From the NCBI RefSeq assembly GCF_003352835.1, contig NZ_QLVD01000001.1:124001-188000 (forward strand): a DNA stretch of 64,000 nt. Reading direction: 5' to 3'. Position 1 is the first letter of the stretch, and the number at the start of each line of letters is the position of its first letter. A model generated the notes under the pieces. The model was not told where the DNA came from. It saw nothing but the letters and a program-made list of their open reading frames with translations, and ran no database searches. The stretch is from Ornithinimicrobium murale (GTDB lineage: Bacteria > Actinomycetota > Actinomycetes > Actinomycetales > Dermatophilaceae). This document shows, one piece after another, positions 35,037-42,939 of the stretch. A program made the position numbers and the translations under genes.

Positions 35037-36383
35037 GTGCCGAACCACCCCGAGGATGACTGGACCCGACCCATTCCGCGCACACCGCGCGGCAACGGCG
35101 GCCGCCGTGACCCCCGGGACGACTGGCACGAGCCGGCCTACATCGCCGGTCCGGAGGATCAGCCCCCGGGTGGCTACCCGCCCGACGCCGATCAGGGCTA
35201 TGACGACCGCACCCGGGAACTGCCCAGCGGGCGCCGGGCCACGGCTGCCGACTACGGCTACACCGGGCACGAGTTCGACGACGAGCAGTGGGTCGAGCAG
35301 GAGTATGCCGAGGAGCCGGCCGGGCGGTCCCGCTCGGGTGCGCGGGAGGTCTCCTCTCGCGGGCGGCCCCCTGGCGACCCCGATGGCCCCCGTGGCCCCG
35401 GTGGCCGCCCACCCCGCCGCCGGAGGAAGCGCTATCGCCTGCGGCGGGTGTTGGCCGTGCTGCTCCTGCTGGTCCTGGCCTATGTGGGGTCGATGATCTG
35501 GGCGGTCTCCAGCATCTGGAACAGCATCGACCGGGTCGACGCCACCCCGACCAACGCGGCCCGTCCGGCAGACGGGGCCGGCAGCAACTTCCTCTTGGTC
35601 GGCACCGACAGCCGGGAGAACCTGAGCCGCGCGGAGCGCAACGACCTGGTGACCGGCCACGCGGAGGGCGCGCGCGCGGACACGATGATGCTGTTGCACC
35701 TGCCCGACTCCGGGGAACCGATCCTGGTCTCCGTCCCTCGCGACTCCTACGTCGAGATCCCCGGTCAGGGCTCCAACAAGATCAACGCCGCCTACTCGAT
35801 CGGTGGCCCGCCGCTCCTGGTCGACACCCTGGAGCAGTCGACAGGGCTGCGGATCGACGGCTACCTGGAGATCGGTTTCGGCGGTTTCGTGGAGGTCGTG
35901 TCCACCGTCGGCGGCGTCGAGATGTGCCTGGACGAGCCCGTGTCGGACGAGAAGACCCGTCTGGACCTGCCGGAGGGGTGTCAGCGGCTCGAGGGCGCGG
36001 AAGCCCTCAACTACGTCCGGATGCGTTATAGCGACCCGCGTGGCGACCTCGGCCGGGTGGAACGCCAGCGCGAGTTCCTCTCGGCCCTGACCCAGGAGAT
36101 GGCGACCCCGGAAACGATGCTGGTGCCGTGGCGGCTCAGGGATGTCGGCACGGCGACCGGCTCGGCCATGGCGTTGGGCGAGGACACCTCGATGTGGGAG
36201 ACCGGCCGGATGGCCCTGGGGATGCGTTCCATCGCGCAGGGCAAGGGGCAGTCGTTGACCGTCCCGATCGGCGACGCCAACTACAGCACGCACGCCGGCT
36301 CCAGCGTCCTGTGGGACGAGGCCGCGGCAGACGCGATGTTCGAGGCGCTGCGCACCGGTCAACCACTCTCCATCGAGCCGTGA
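35037..36383 (+). CDS. LytR-CpsA-Psr (LCP) family wall glycopolymer transferase
   Basis: 448 residues from GTG 35037. A charged, Pro/Gly/Asp-rich cytosolic N-terminus (1-135) leads to a single membrane helix (about 138-157) and an extracytoplasmic LCP domain from about residue 185. Motifs: NFLLVGTDSRE, ARADTMMLLHLP, ILVSVPRDSYVEIPG and LNYVRMRYSDPRGDLGRVERQ. LCP enzymes attach teichoic acid or arabinogalactan-type polymers to peptidoglycan. The adjacent methyltransferase and GT2 gene support an envelope-glycan locus. The start is inferred from the TACTCT box 6 bases upstream. Confidence 0.92.
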   Translation: MPNHPEDDWTRPIPRTPRGNGGRRDPRDDWHEPAYIAGPEDQPPGGYPPDADQGYDDRTRELPSGRRATAADYGYTGHEFDDEQWVEQEYAEEPAGRSRSGAREVSSRGRPPGDPDGPRGPGGRPPRRRRKRYRLRRVLAVLLLLVLAYVGSMIWAVSSIWNSIDRVDATPTNAARPADGAGSNFLLVGTDSRENLSRAERNDLVTGHAEGARADTMMLLHLPDSGEPILVSVPRDSYVEIPGQGSNKINAAYSIGGPPLLVDTLEQSTGLRIDGYLEIGFGGFVEVVSTVGGVEMCLDEPVSDEKTRLDLPEGCQRLEGAEALNYVRMRYSDPRGDLGRVERQREFLSALTQEMATPETMLVPWRLRDVGTATGSAMALGEDTSMWETGRMALGMRSIAQGKGQSLTVPIGDANYSTHAGSSVLWDEAAADAMFEALRTGQPLSIEP

Positions 36384-36387
36384 GCCC

Positions 36388-37323
36388 GTGACGCGCCGGG
36401 TGCTGAACCGCTGGTGGGTCAAGGCTGCCGCGCAGGGTGTGCTGGCCGCGACACCAGGTGGCGGTGTCCTCGGTGATGCCGTCCGGCGCCGACTGCGTGG
36501 GCCTGCTCTTGCCGAGGACTACTTCCTGTCCAAGTGGCACCACGTGGAACAGCACCTGCGTGCCCTCGGGAACCCTGGTGGTGTTGCGCTGCGACGCACG
36601 CGGGCGATCGAGGTGGGCACGGGCTGGTTCCCGATCGTGCCGCTGGGCCTGGCGGTGCACGGGGGAACCGTCGTGACGATCGACGTCGGCAACCACACAG
36701 ACCCCCAACGGGTCCGCCTGGCGATGCAGGTGCTGAGCGACCTGGCGGCCACCGGTCGCATCCGCGTCGGCTCGGCGGACCGGCTGGCCCTGCTCCGGAC
36801 CCTGCTCGGCTCCCCCACAGACACCCCGGCCCCGGACCTGCTCGCGCCCCTGGGGATCACGTTGCGGATCGGTGACGCCCGGGACCTCGCCGGGATGCCC
36901 GAGACGCACGGCGCAAACCTGTTGGTCTCCAACAACACCCTGGAGCACATCCCCGCAGAGACCATGCGCGGCATCTTCGAGGAGTTCGGACGAGTGGGCT
37001 CGGGCGACGCCCGGATGAGCCACTATGTGGACCTCGCCGACCACTACGCAGGCTACGACCCCCGCATCAGCGAGTTCCATTTCCTCACCCTGAGCCCCCG
37101 CCGGTGGCGGTTGGCCAACAACCGCCTCGGCTACCAGAACCGGCTGCAGCTCAGCGACTATCACCGGCTGCTCGCCGAGACGGGGTGGAGGGTCACCAAG
37201 GAGACGCTGACGCGGCGTGGGCGCGGCGACCTGGACGAGCTCAGGCTGGTGCATCCCTTCACCACGATGCCGGTCCGGGAGCTGCTGGTCGTCAAGGCAC
37301 ACCTGGTCACCCGTCGCGCCTGA
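36388..37323 (+). CDS. Class I SAM-dependent methyltransferase
   Basis: 311 residues. The SAM-binding motif I is AIEVGTGWFPIVPLGLAVHGGTVVTID, the acidic motif II is in ITLRIGDARDL, and LLVSNNTLEHIPAETM is the post-II motif. The substrate is unknown; position 4 bases after the LCP gene suggests modification of an envelope glycan or lipid. GTG start, translationally linked to the LCP gene. Confidence 0.85.
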   Translation: MTRRVLNRWWVKAAAQGVLAATPGGGVLGDAVRRRLRGPALAEDYFLSKWHHVEQHLRALGNPGGVALRRTRAIEVGTGWFPIVPLGLAVHGGTVVTIDVGNHTDPQRVRLAMQVLSDLAATGRIRVGSADRLALLRTLLGSPTDTPAPDLLAPLGITLRIGDARDLAGMPETHGANLLVSNNTLEHIPAETMRGIFEEFGRVGSGDARMSHYVDLADHYAGYDPRISEFHFLTLSPRRWRLANNRLGYQNRLQLSDYHRLLAETGWRVTKETLTRRGRGDLDELRLVHPFTTMPVRELLVVKAHLVTRRA

Positions 37324-37405
37324 CGTGCCACGACACGCACCGACCCGGTGGCACGAGCGGCCACAACGCGACACTATGGGCGCACGGAACCCGCAAGGAG
37401 ACGAT

Positions 37406-38296
37406 ATGAGTAGTCCCGAAGCCCACCCGGTTGTCGTTGGTTTCGACGGATCGGACCGGGCCACCAAGGCCGTCGAGTTCGCAACGCACATCGCCGAGCA
37501 TCAGAAGGAGCCGCTGGTGGTGCTGCACGCCGCTGACCGCATCCGGTTCGTGCAGGATGCCGGCGTCGGGCTCTGGACGCCGAAGGAGGCGCACGAGGCA
37601 GCGCTACGCATCGCCGAGCGCGGTGCGCAGGTGGCCCGTGACCTGGCCCCCGACCTGGACGTCAGCACCAAGTCCTCCCTGTCCAGCCCCGCTGCGGCGA
37701 TGGAGGAGATCTCCCTGACCGCGCGGATGATCGTCGTCGGCAACAGCGGCCGCGGGCGCGTCGCGGGCATCCTGCTCGGCTCCACGGCCTACCACGTGGC
37801 CTCGCTGGCCCGCTGTCCGGTGACCATCGTCCCCGAGGGCGACCTCCCGGTGCCAGGTCCCGAGCACAAGGTGTCGGTGGCCACGGACGGCTCGCCGAGC
37901 GCGGCCCGGGCGGTGCGCCGGGCGATCGACGTCGCCCAGCGCTACGACGCCCCGCTGGAGGTGATCACCGCGTGGGAGCGGCCCTACCAGGACAACCGCG
38001 GCATGCCACCACAGGGCTACGCGTCGATGGCCCAGGCGGTGCAGGTGCGCACGGCAGGTGCCGAGACCGTGGCCGAGGAGGCGCGGGCCGAGATCCTGGC
38101 CGAGGATCCGGACCTGACCGTGACGACGGTCGTGGTGGAGGGGCGTCCCGAACAGGCGATCGCCCGGGCTGCTGCGGACTCCTCAGCACTCATCGTGGGC
38201 GCGCGGGGCCGCAGCGAGCTCACCAGTCTGCTGTTGGGATCGACCAGTCGCGGCGTGCTGCACCACGCGAAGTGCCCGGTCCAGATCATCCGTTGA
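37406..38296 (+). CDS. Universal stress protein, tandem UspA domains
   Basis: 296 residues, two UspA domains. Domain 1 (VVVGFDGSDRATKAVEFA... IVVGNSGRGRVAGILLGST) and domain 2 (VSVATDGSPSAARAVRRAID... LIVGARGRSELTSLLLGST) both keep the GxxGxnG(S/T) ATP-binding pattern. Likely a dormancy or stress modulator as in mycobacteria. ATG 37406 has AAGGAG 5 bases upstream, the clearest classic ribosome-binding site in this stretch; upstream in-frame sequence is antisense-like. Confidence 0.94.
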   Translation: MSSPEAHPVVVGFDGSDRATKAVEFATHIAEHQKEPLVVLHAADRIRFVQDAGVGLWTPKEAHEAALRIAERGAQVARDLAPDLDVSTKSSLSSPAAAMEEISLTARMIVVGNSGRGRVAGILLGSTAYHVASLARCPVTIVPEGDLPVPGPEHKVSVATDGSPSAARAVRRAIDVAQRYDAPLEVITAWERPYQDNRGMPPQGYASMAQAVQVRTAGAETVAEEARAEILAEDPDLTVTTVVVEGRPEQAIARAAADSSALIVGARGRSELTSLLLGSTSRGVLHHAKCPVQIIR

Positions 38297-38309
38297 GCGC
38301 TTCGGCCCG

Positions 38310-39608
38310 GTGAGCGAGACCGACCCGCGGCGCCGGATCCCGCGCACCGACGAGCTGCTGACTGACCCCCGCCTGTCCGCTGCTGCCGGGGGCCTGTCCC
38401 GGTCGAGAGTGCTGACGGCCGTCCACGCTGCCCAGTCGCTGGCCCGCGAGGGTGCCATCGCTCCCGAGGAGGTGCTTGAGCGGGCCGTCCGGGAGCTTCC
38501 GGACCGTGCCGGGTCCCAGCGGCCGGTGCTCAACGCGACAGGTGTGGTGGTCCACACCAACCTGGGTCGGGCCCCGTTGTCCGACCGTGCGGTGCGGGCT
38601 GTGGTCCGGGCCAGCGGCTACACCGACGTGGAGTATGCCGTGGCGACCGGCCGCCGCGGCCCGCGCGGGGAGGCGGTGCTCACCGAGCTGCGGGCTCGGC
38701 TGCCGGAGGGCCAGGACGCACTCGTGGTCAACAACGGAGCTGCCGCGCTGCTCCTGGCGGTGACCGCTCTGGCCGCCGAAGGGCAGGAGGTTGTCGTCAG
38801 CCGCGGTGAGCTCGTGGAGATCGGCGACGGCTTCCGGCTGCCCGACCTCATGACCTCCACCGGGGCCCGGCTCCGGGAGGTCGGCACGACCAACCGGAGC
38901 ACCGTGGCCGACTACCGCGACGCGGTCGGCCCGCAGACCGGCGCGATCATCAAGATCCACCCGAGCAACTTCCGGGTCGAGGGGTTCACCGGCGGCGTCG
39001 CGGTTGCGGACCTGGCCCCGCTCGGACCCCCGGTGGTGGTGGACATCGGTTCGGGACTGCTCTCCCCCGACGCTGCCCTGCCCGACGAGCCGGACGCCAC
39101 ATCAGCCCTGCGCGCGGGAGCAGCCCTGGTGACCGCGAGCGGGGACAAGCTTCTCGGTGGCCCGCAGGCGGGGCTGGTCCTCGGCCGGCCAGAGCTGGTG
39201 CACCAGCTGCGGCGCCACCCCCTCGCCCGCGCCCTGCGGGTCGACAAACTGGCACTGGCAGCCCTGGAGGCCACGCTGCAGGACGTGGACGTCCCGGTCA
39301 CCCGTTATCGCACGGCGGACCCGGAGACCCTCCGGCTGCGTGCCGAGCTCCTGGCCGAGCGGGTGGGTGGCCGGGTGCGGGCTCATGACGGTGTGGTCGG
39401 CGGTGGTGGAGCCCCCGGGGTCCGGTTGCCCGGCTGGGCGGTCGCCCTCCCGGAGGAGCTGGCCGCGCCCCTGCGCACCGGTGACCCGGCCGTTGTCGGC
39501 CGCCTCGACTCCGGTGACCTGTTGCTGGACCTGCGGTGTGTGCCACCGGACCACGACGAGACGGTCGCGGCCGCGGTGCTGGCTGCGGTGCAGCGCGCGG
39601 GCGGCTGA
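38310..39608 (+). CDS. selA: L-seryl-tRNA(Sec) selenium transferase
   Basis: 432 residues, PLP-dependent SelA that converts Ser-tRNA(Sec) to Sec-tRNA(Sec) using selenophosphate. Family motifs: N-terminal RRIPRTDELLTDPRL, INATGVVVHTNLGRAPL-like LNATGVVVHTNLGRAPL, NNGAAALLLAVTAL, SRGELVEIGDGFRLPD, and the cofactor lysine K280 in TASGDKLLGGPQAGLVLG. GTG start at 38310. No selB, selD, selC tRNA or selenoprotein gene is next to it, although SelA needs them. It follows the stress protein by 13 bases. Confidence 0.93.
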   Translation: MSETDPRRRIPRTDELLTDPRLSAAAGGLSRSRVLTAVHAAQSLAREGAIAPEEVLERAVRELPDRAGSQRPVLNATGVVVHTNLGRAPLSDRAVRAVVRASGYTDVEYAVATGRRGPRGEAVLTELRARLPEGQDALVVNNGAAALLLAVTALAAEGQEVVVSRGELVEIGDGFRLPDLMTSTGARLREVGTTNRSTVADYRDAVGPQTGAIIKIHPSNFRVEGFTGGVAVADLAPLGPPVVVDIGSGLLSPDAALPDEPDATSALRAGAALVTASGDKLLGGPQAGLVLGRPELVHQLRRHPLARALRVDKLALAALEATLQDVDVPVTRYRTADPETLRLRAELLAERVGGRVRAHDGVVGGGGAPGVRLPGWAVALPEELAAPLRTGDPAVVGRLDSGDLLLDLRCVPPDHDETVAAAVLAAVQRAGG

Positions 39609-39629
39609 CCCGGGCTCGGTCGGGGCTGC

Positions 39630-40304
39630 TCAGGCAGGCAGGACGTAGAAGTACATCAATAGGTAGTGCAGGAAGGCCGCCAGCACGACCAGGGCGTGCC
39701 AGATCTCGTGGAACCCGAAGACACCCGGCCACGGGTTGGGGCGTTCGAGCACGAAGATGACGAACCCGAGGCTGTAGACGACTCCACCCGCAGCGGTCAG
39801 GAGCAGGGCTCCCAGGGACAGCTCGCCGGCGAACGCCAGCAGGACGGTCATCCAGCCCAGGGTGATGTAGAGGGTGTTGGTCACCCACTTGGGCAGGTGC
39901 GTCCACACTGAGCGCATCACGATGCCGATGGCCGCGATGCCCCACACGGCACCGAACACGGTCCATCCGTAGGTGGTGCGGAACAGGACGAGCACCAGCG
40001 GCGTGACTGTGCCGGCGATCAGGAAGAACACCGAGGTGTAGTCGAGCGTGCGCAGGACACCGTTGATCCGTGGGCCGAGGTCCAGGCCGTGGTGCAGCGT
40101 GCTGCACAGGAACAGCGTGATCAGGGAGGCTCCATAGATGCTGAAGCTGATGATCTTCCACGGATCCGCCTGCCCGCCGGCCTGGGCGATCAGCAGGGCT
40201 GCGCCGACCAGGGCAAAACAGGTCCCGAACAGGTGGGAGACGGTGTTGAACCGCTCGTCGGTGACATGGACACTGCCGTCCCGACTGCGCGCCGTGCTGT
40301 CCAC
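39630..40304 (-). CDS. Hemolysin III / PAQR family membrane protein
   Basis: About 224 residues with seven membrane helices. Conserved points: N-terminal DERFNTVSHLFG, STLHHGLDLGPR in TM2-3 and the C-terminal FGFHEIWHALVVLAAFLHY, the histidines of the metal-binding PAQR core. Annotated as hemolysin III for historical reasons; the real function is unknown but related proteins act as ceramidase or lipid sensors. I prefer GTG 40304 (VDSTARSRD) with GAGAGG upstream; GTG 40334 is an alternative. Confidence 0.9.
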   Translation of the reverse strand: MDSTARSRDGSVHVTDERFNTVSHLFGTCFALVGAALLIAQAGGQADPWKIISFSIYGASLITLFLCSTLHHGLDLGPRINGVLRTLDYTSVFFLIAGTVTPLVLVLFRTTYGWTVFGAVWGIAAIGIVMRSVWTHLPKWVTNTLYITLGWMTVLLAFAGELSLGALLLTAAGGVVYSLGFVIFVLERPNPWPGVFGFHEIWHALVVLAAFLHYLLMYFYVLPA

Positions 40305-40392
40305 CGACCCTGCCTCTCGCCTCCACCGTGTCACCGGCCCGGGCCGGCGGCCGCGCCATCGCGACAGGGCCTCAGCCTAACGGCGCCTGGGA

Positions 40393-41049
40393 TCAGCCCA
40401 ACTCGCTGACCACCACGATGTGGCCCTCGGCGTCGCCGCGTTCGACCGTGTCGCTGGTGACCAGCACCGTCCGGTGGGTCTGGTCCTGTGGGCCCCACAC
40501 GACATCCGACTGCTGGAGCTCATCCTCGGTCAGCACCTGGGTGCTGACGACGTCGAGCTCCAGGGTGACTCCGTCGGCGAAGGTGATCCGCACCCGCTCC
40601 CCCTCGGCGGCCGAGCCGAGGTCCGCGAAGGCATCCGGCTCGCCGTCGTGCTCGGCGTGCCCCACGATGACCGCTGTGCCGAGCTCACCGGGGCGCACCC
40701 GGTCATGGCCGGTGTACCAGACGGCCTCGCCCGGCTCCGGGTCGATCCGGTTGCTGTTGTTCACGTCCGCCGGTCGCAGCGCGATCGCTGCTTCCCCGGT
40801 GGGCAGCTCCATCTGCACGGCTTGGTCGGCCGCTGCCGGTGGTGGGGCCGCCTCCTCACCACCGGTGACCGCCAGGACCAGCGCGCGGACCCCGAGGACG
40901 AGTCCGACGAGCACGAGCAGCGCCAGGCCGGCCGCCACGATCCTGCGGCGCCGGTAGACAGCACGCTGTCGCGCCGAGATCGGACATCGCGGCGCTGGCG
41001 CCGGGCGTTGCGCCCGGGGTGCTGCGGTGCGAGGAGGGCTGCTGACCAT
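40393..41049 (-). CDS. Class F sortase-like protein lacking the catalytic cysteine
   Basis: 218 residues. One N-terminal membrane helix (about 36-60), a short linker, and a sortase-like beta-barrel domain: AVWYTGHDRVRPGELGTAVIVGHAEHD carries the His, and AFADLGSAAEGERVRITFADG matches the class E/F core. The strand that should hold the active-site Cys (typically TCG) reads TVLVTSDTVERGD, so Cys is Ser. The Arg position is not clearly conserved. It is therefore probably a pseudo-sortase or a domain used for binding. The start ATG 41049 has a GGGAGTGAG upstream. Confidence 0.75.
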   Translation of the reverse strand: MVSSPPRTAAPRAQRPAPAPRCPISARQRAVYRRRRIVAAGLALLVLVGLVLGVRALVLAVTGGEEAAPPPAAADQAVQMELPTGEAAIALRPADVNNSNRIDPEPGEAVWYTGHDRVRPGELGTAVIVGHAEHDGEPDAFADLGSAAEGERVRITFADGVTLELDVVSTQVLTEDELQQSDVVWGPQDQTHRTVLVTSDTVERGDAEGHIVVVSELG

Positions 41050-41139
41050 CTCGTCTCACTCCCGTGGTGACCGGTGTCTGGGCAGCAATCTAGGCACGGA
41101 GCGAGCAGGCCGGGCGCTCCCCCGCCGGTGTGTCGTGAC

Positions 41140-41643
41140 TCAGACCCCACCGGTCGCTCGAGTGACGCTGCCGCGGTGCAGGGCACGCATCACCTCGGTC
41201 AGCTCCGGCGCCGGACCGGCCACGACCGCGTCGGGCACCACCGTGGCGATCGGGAGCGGGGCGACCGGCCCGGCGGGTGCGCCCCACTGTGCGCGCCAGC
41301 TCTGCAGCTCGGCCGAGGACACCGCATAGACGATCCGCCCCAACCCGACCCACCCATGGGCAGCGGCGCACATCGGGCAGTGCTCCCCGGAGGTGTAGAC
41401 GGTGGCGTCGGCCCGCTGGTCGGGCGTCAGGTGCTCAGCAGCCCACCTCGCGATCTCGAACTCCGGATGGCGCGTGCGGTCACCGTCGCGGACCCGGTTG
41501 CGGTCCTCGAACAGCACGCTCCCAGCCCCGTCGACCAGGACCGAGCCAAAGGGCTCATCCCCGGCCTCCAGCGCTTCACGCGCGAGCTCCACGCAGCGTG
41601 CCAGGTGCCTCAGGTCGTCCTGGCTGACCGCGACGGGTCTCAC
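41140..41643 (-). CDS. Nucleoside deaminase (CMP/dCMP deaminase family, guanine deaminase-like)
   Basis: 167 residues. Zinc site: the usual HAE is HPE in HPEFEIARWAAEHL, and the PCxxC motif is EHCPMCAAAHGW. VYTSGEHCPMC and EPFGSVLVDGAGSVL resemble the guanine/cytosine deaminase subgroup. Likely role in purine base salvage, matching other salvage genes in the window. The GTG start overlaps the acyl-CoA dehydrogenase stop by 4 bases. Confidence 0.87.
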   Translation of the reverse strand: MRPVAVSQDDLRHLARCVELAREALEAGDEPFGSVLVDGAGSVLFEDRNRVRDGDRTRHPEFEIARWAAEHLTPDQRADATVYTSGEHCPMCAAAHGWVGLGRIVYAVSSAELQSWRAQWGAPAGPVAPLPIATVVPDAVVAGPAPELTEVMRALHRGSVTRATGGV

Positions 41644-42800
41644 CCCTTGAGGAGCTGGCGGGCCATGACGATGCGCTGCACCTGGTTGGTGCCCTCATAG
41701 ATCTGGGTGATCTTGGCGTCCCGCATCATCCGCTCCACCGGGAAGTCCTTGGTGTAGCCGTAGCCACCGAGCAGCTGCACGGCGTCGGTGGTGATCTCCA
41801 TCGCCACGTCCGAGGCGTAGCACTTGGCGGCCGCGCCGAAGAAGGGCAGGTCCCCGTCGTTGCGCTCAGACTTGGCCGCGGCGACATAGACCATCTGACG
41901 GGCCGCTTCGAGCTTCATGCCCATGTCGGCGAGCATGAACTGGATGCCCTGGAAGTCCGCGATCTTCTTGCCGAACTGCTGGCGCTCCTTGACATAGCCC
42001 AGGGCGAAGTCCAGCGCGCCCTGAGCGATACCGACCGCCTGCGCCCCGATGGTGACGCGGGTGTGGTCCAGGGTGCGCAGCGCGATCTTCAGGCCCTCGC
42101 CCGGTGCACCGACCATCCGGTCGCCGGGGATCGAGCAGTCCTGGAAGAGCAGCTCCCGCGTCGGGGAGCCCTTGATGCCGAGCTTCTTCTCCGGCTCACC
42201 GAAGGTGAATCCCTCGTCGGTCTTCTCGACCACGAAGGCGGTGACGTTGCGACCCCGCTCCCCGTCGGGGTCGGTCACCGCCAGGACCGTGTAGTAGTCC
42301 GAGACGCCAGCATTGGTGATCCACGACTTCTGGCCGTTGAGCAGGAAGGTGCCGTCGGGCTGCTCGATGGCCTTGCACTTCATGCCGGCGGTGTCGCTGC
42401 CGGCGCCCGCCTCGGACAGGCCGTAGGAGAACATCGCCTCGCCGCGCGCGACCGGCGGGAGGTATGTGGCCTTGATCTTCTCGCTGGCGCCCAGGATCAG
42501 CGGCATCGTGCCCAGCTTGTTCACGGCCGGGATGAGCGAGGAGGATGCACAGCCCCGTGCGACCTCCTCGATGACGATGCAGGTCGCGAGTGCGTCCGCC
42601 CCCACGCCGTCGTACTCCTCGGCGATGTGCGGGGCGTGGAAATCCGTGGCGCGCAGCGCGTCCAGGGCCTCCTGCGGGAACCGGCTCTCCTCGTCGACCG
42701 CGGCCGCGAACGGCGTGATCTTGTGATCGACCACTTCGCGCACCGCTTCACGCAGTGCCTCATGGTCCTCGGAGATGCGGAACAGGTCGAAGTCGCTCAT
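41640..42800 (-). CDS. Acyl-CoA dehydrogenase
   Basis: 386 residues, FAD-dependent alpha,beta-dehydrogenation of acyl-CoA. FSYGLSEAGAGSD and GQKSWITNAG are the FAD/substrate signatures, DRMVGAPGEGLKIALRTLDHTRVTIGAQAVGIAQGAL, and the C-terminal VQLLGGYGYTKDFPVERMMRDAKITQIYEGTNQVQR. The catalytic Glu of short-chain enzymes is in QIYEGTNQ. A TAGGCT box lies 6 bases before the ATG, so the mRNA is probably leaderless. The start is preceded by a 21-bp tandem array. Confidence 0.96.
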   Translation of the reverse strand: MSDFDLFRISEDHEALREAVREVVDHKITPFAAAVDEESRFPQEALDALRATDFHAPHIAEEYDGVGADALATCIVIEEVARGCASSSLIPAVNKLGTMPLILGASEKIKATYLPPVARGEAMFSYGLSEAGAGSDTAGMKCKAIEQPDGTFLLNGQKSWITNAGVSDYYTVLAVTDPDGERGRNVTAFVVEKTDEGFTFGEPEKKLGIKGSPTRELLFQDCSIPGDRMVGAPGEGLKIALRTLDHTRVTIGAQAVGIAQGALDFALGYVKERQQFGKKIADFQGIQFMLADMGMKLEAARQMVYVAAAKSERNDGDLPFFGAAAKCYASDVAMEITTDAVQLLGGYGYTKDFPVERMMRDAKITQIYEGTNQVQRIVMARQLLKG

Positions 42801-42806
42801 ATTCGC

Positions 42807-42812
42807 AGCCTA
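42807..42812 (-). promoter_or_regulatory. Putative -10 box (TAGGCT) for the leaderless acyl-CoA dehydrogenase gene
   Basis: TAGGCT on the minus strand, 6 bases before ATG 42800. The tandem array begins 15 bases further upstream, where -35 contacts would fall. Confidence 0.55.
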
Positions 42813-42826
42813 CCTACCCGCCCGGC

Positions 42827-42931
42827 CGACCTCGTCACCTGAGCCAGCGACCTCGTCACCTGAGCCAGCGACCTCGTCACCTGAGCCAGCGACCTCGTCA
42901 CCTGAGCCAGCGACCTCGTCGCCTGAGCCAG
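42827..42931. repeat. Five tandem copies of a 21-bp unit
   Basis: Unit CGACCTCGTCACCTGAGCCAG repeated at 42827, 42848, 42869, 42890 and 42911; only the last copy differs (one base). It lies immediately upstream of the acyl-CoA dehydrogenase promoter and 9 bases past the lpdA stop. The 21-base period is two DNA turns. The unit carries an in-phase TGA in one frame, so it is not a coding repeat. Confidence 0.95.
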
Positions 42932-42939
42932 CGGCCGGT

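Noticed and set aside
42827..42931. CRISPR array
   Set aside because: The repeats here and at 53.8 and 63.1 kb are contiguous, with no unique spacers and no cas genes nearby.
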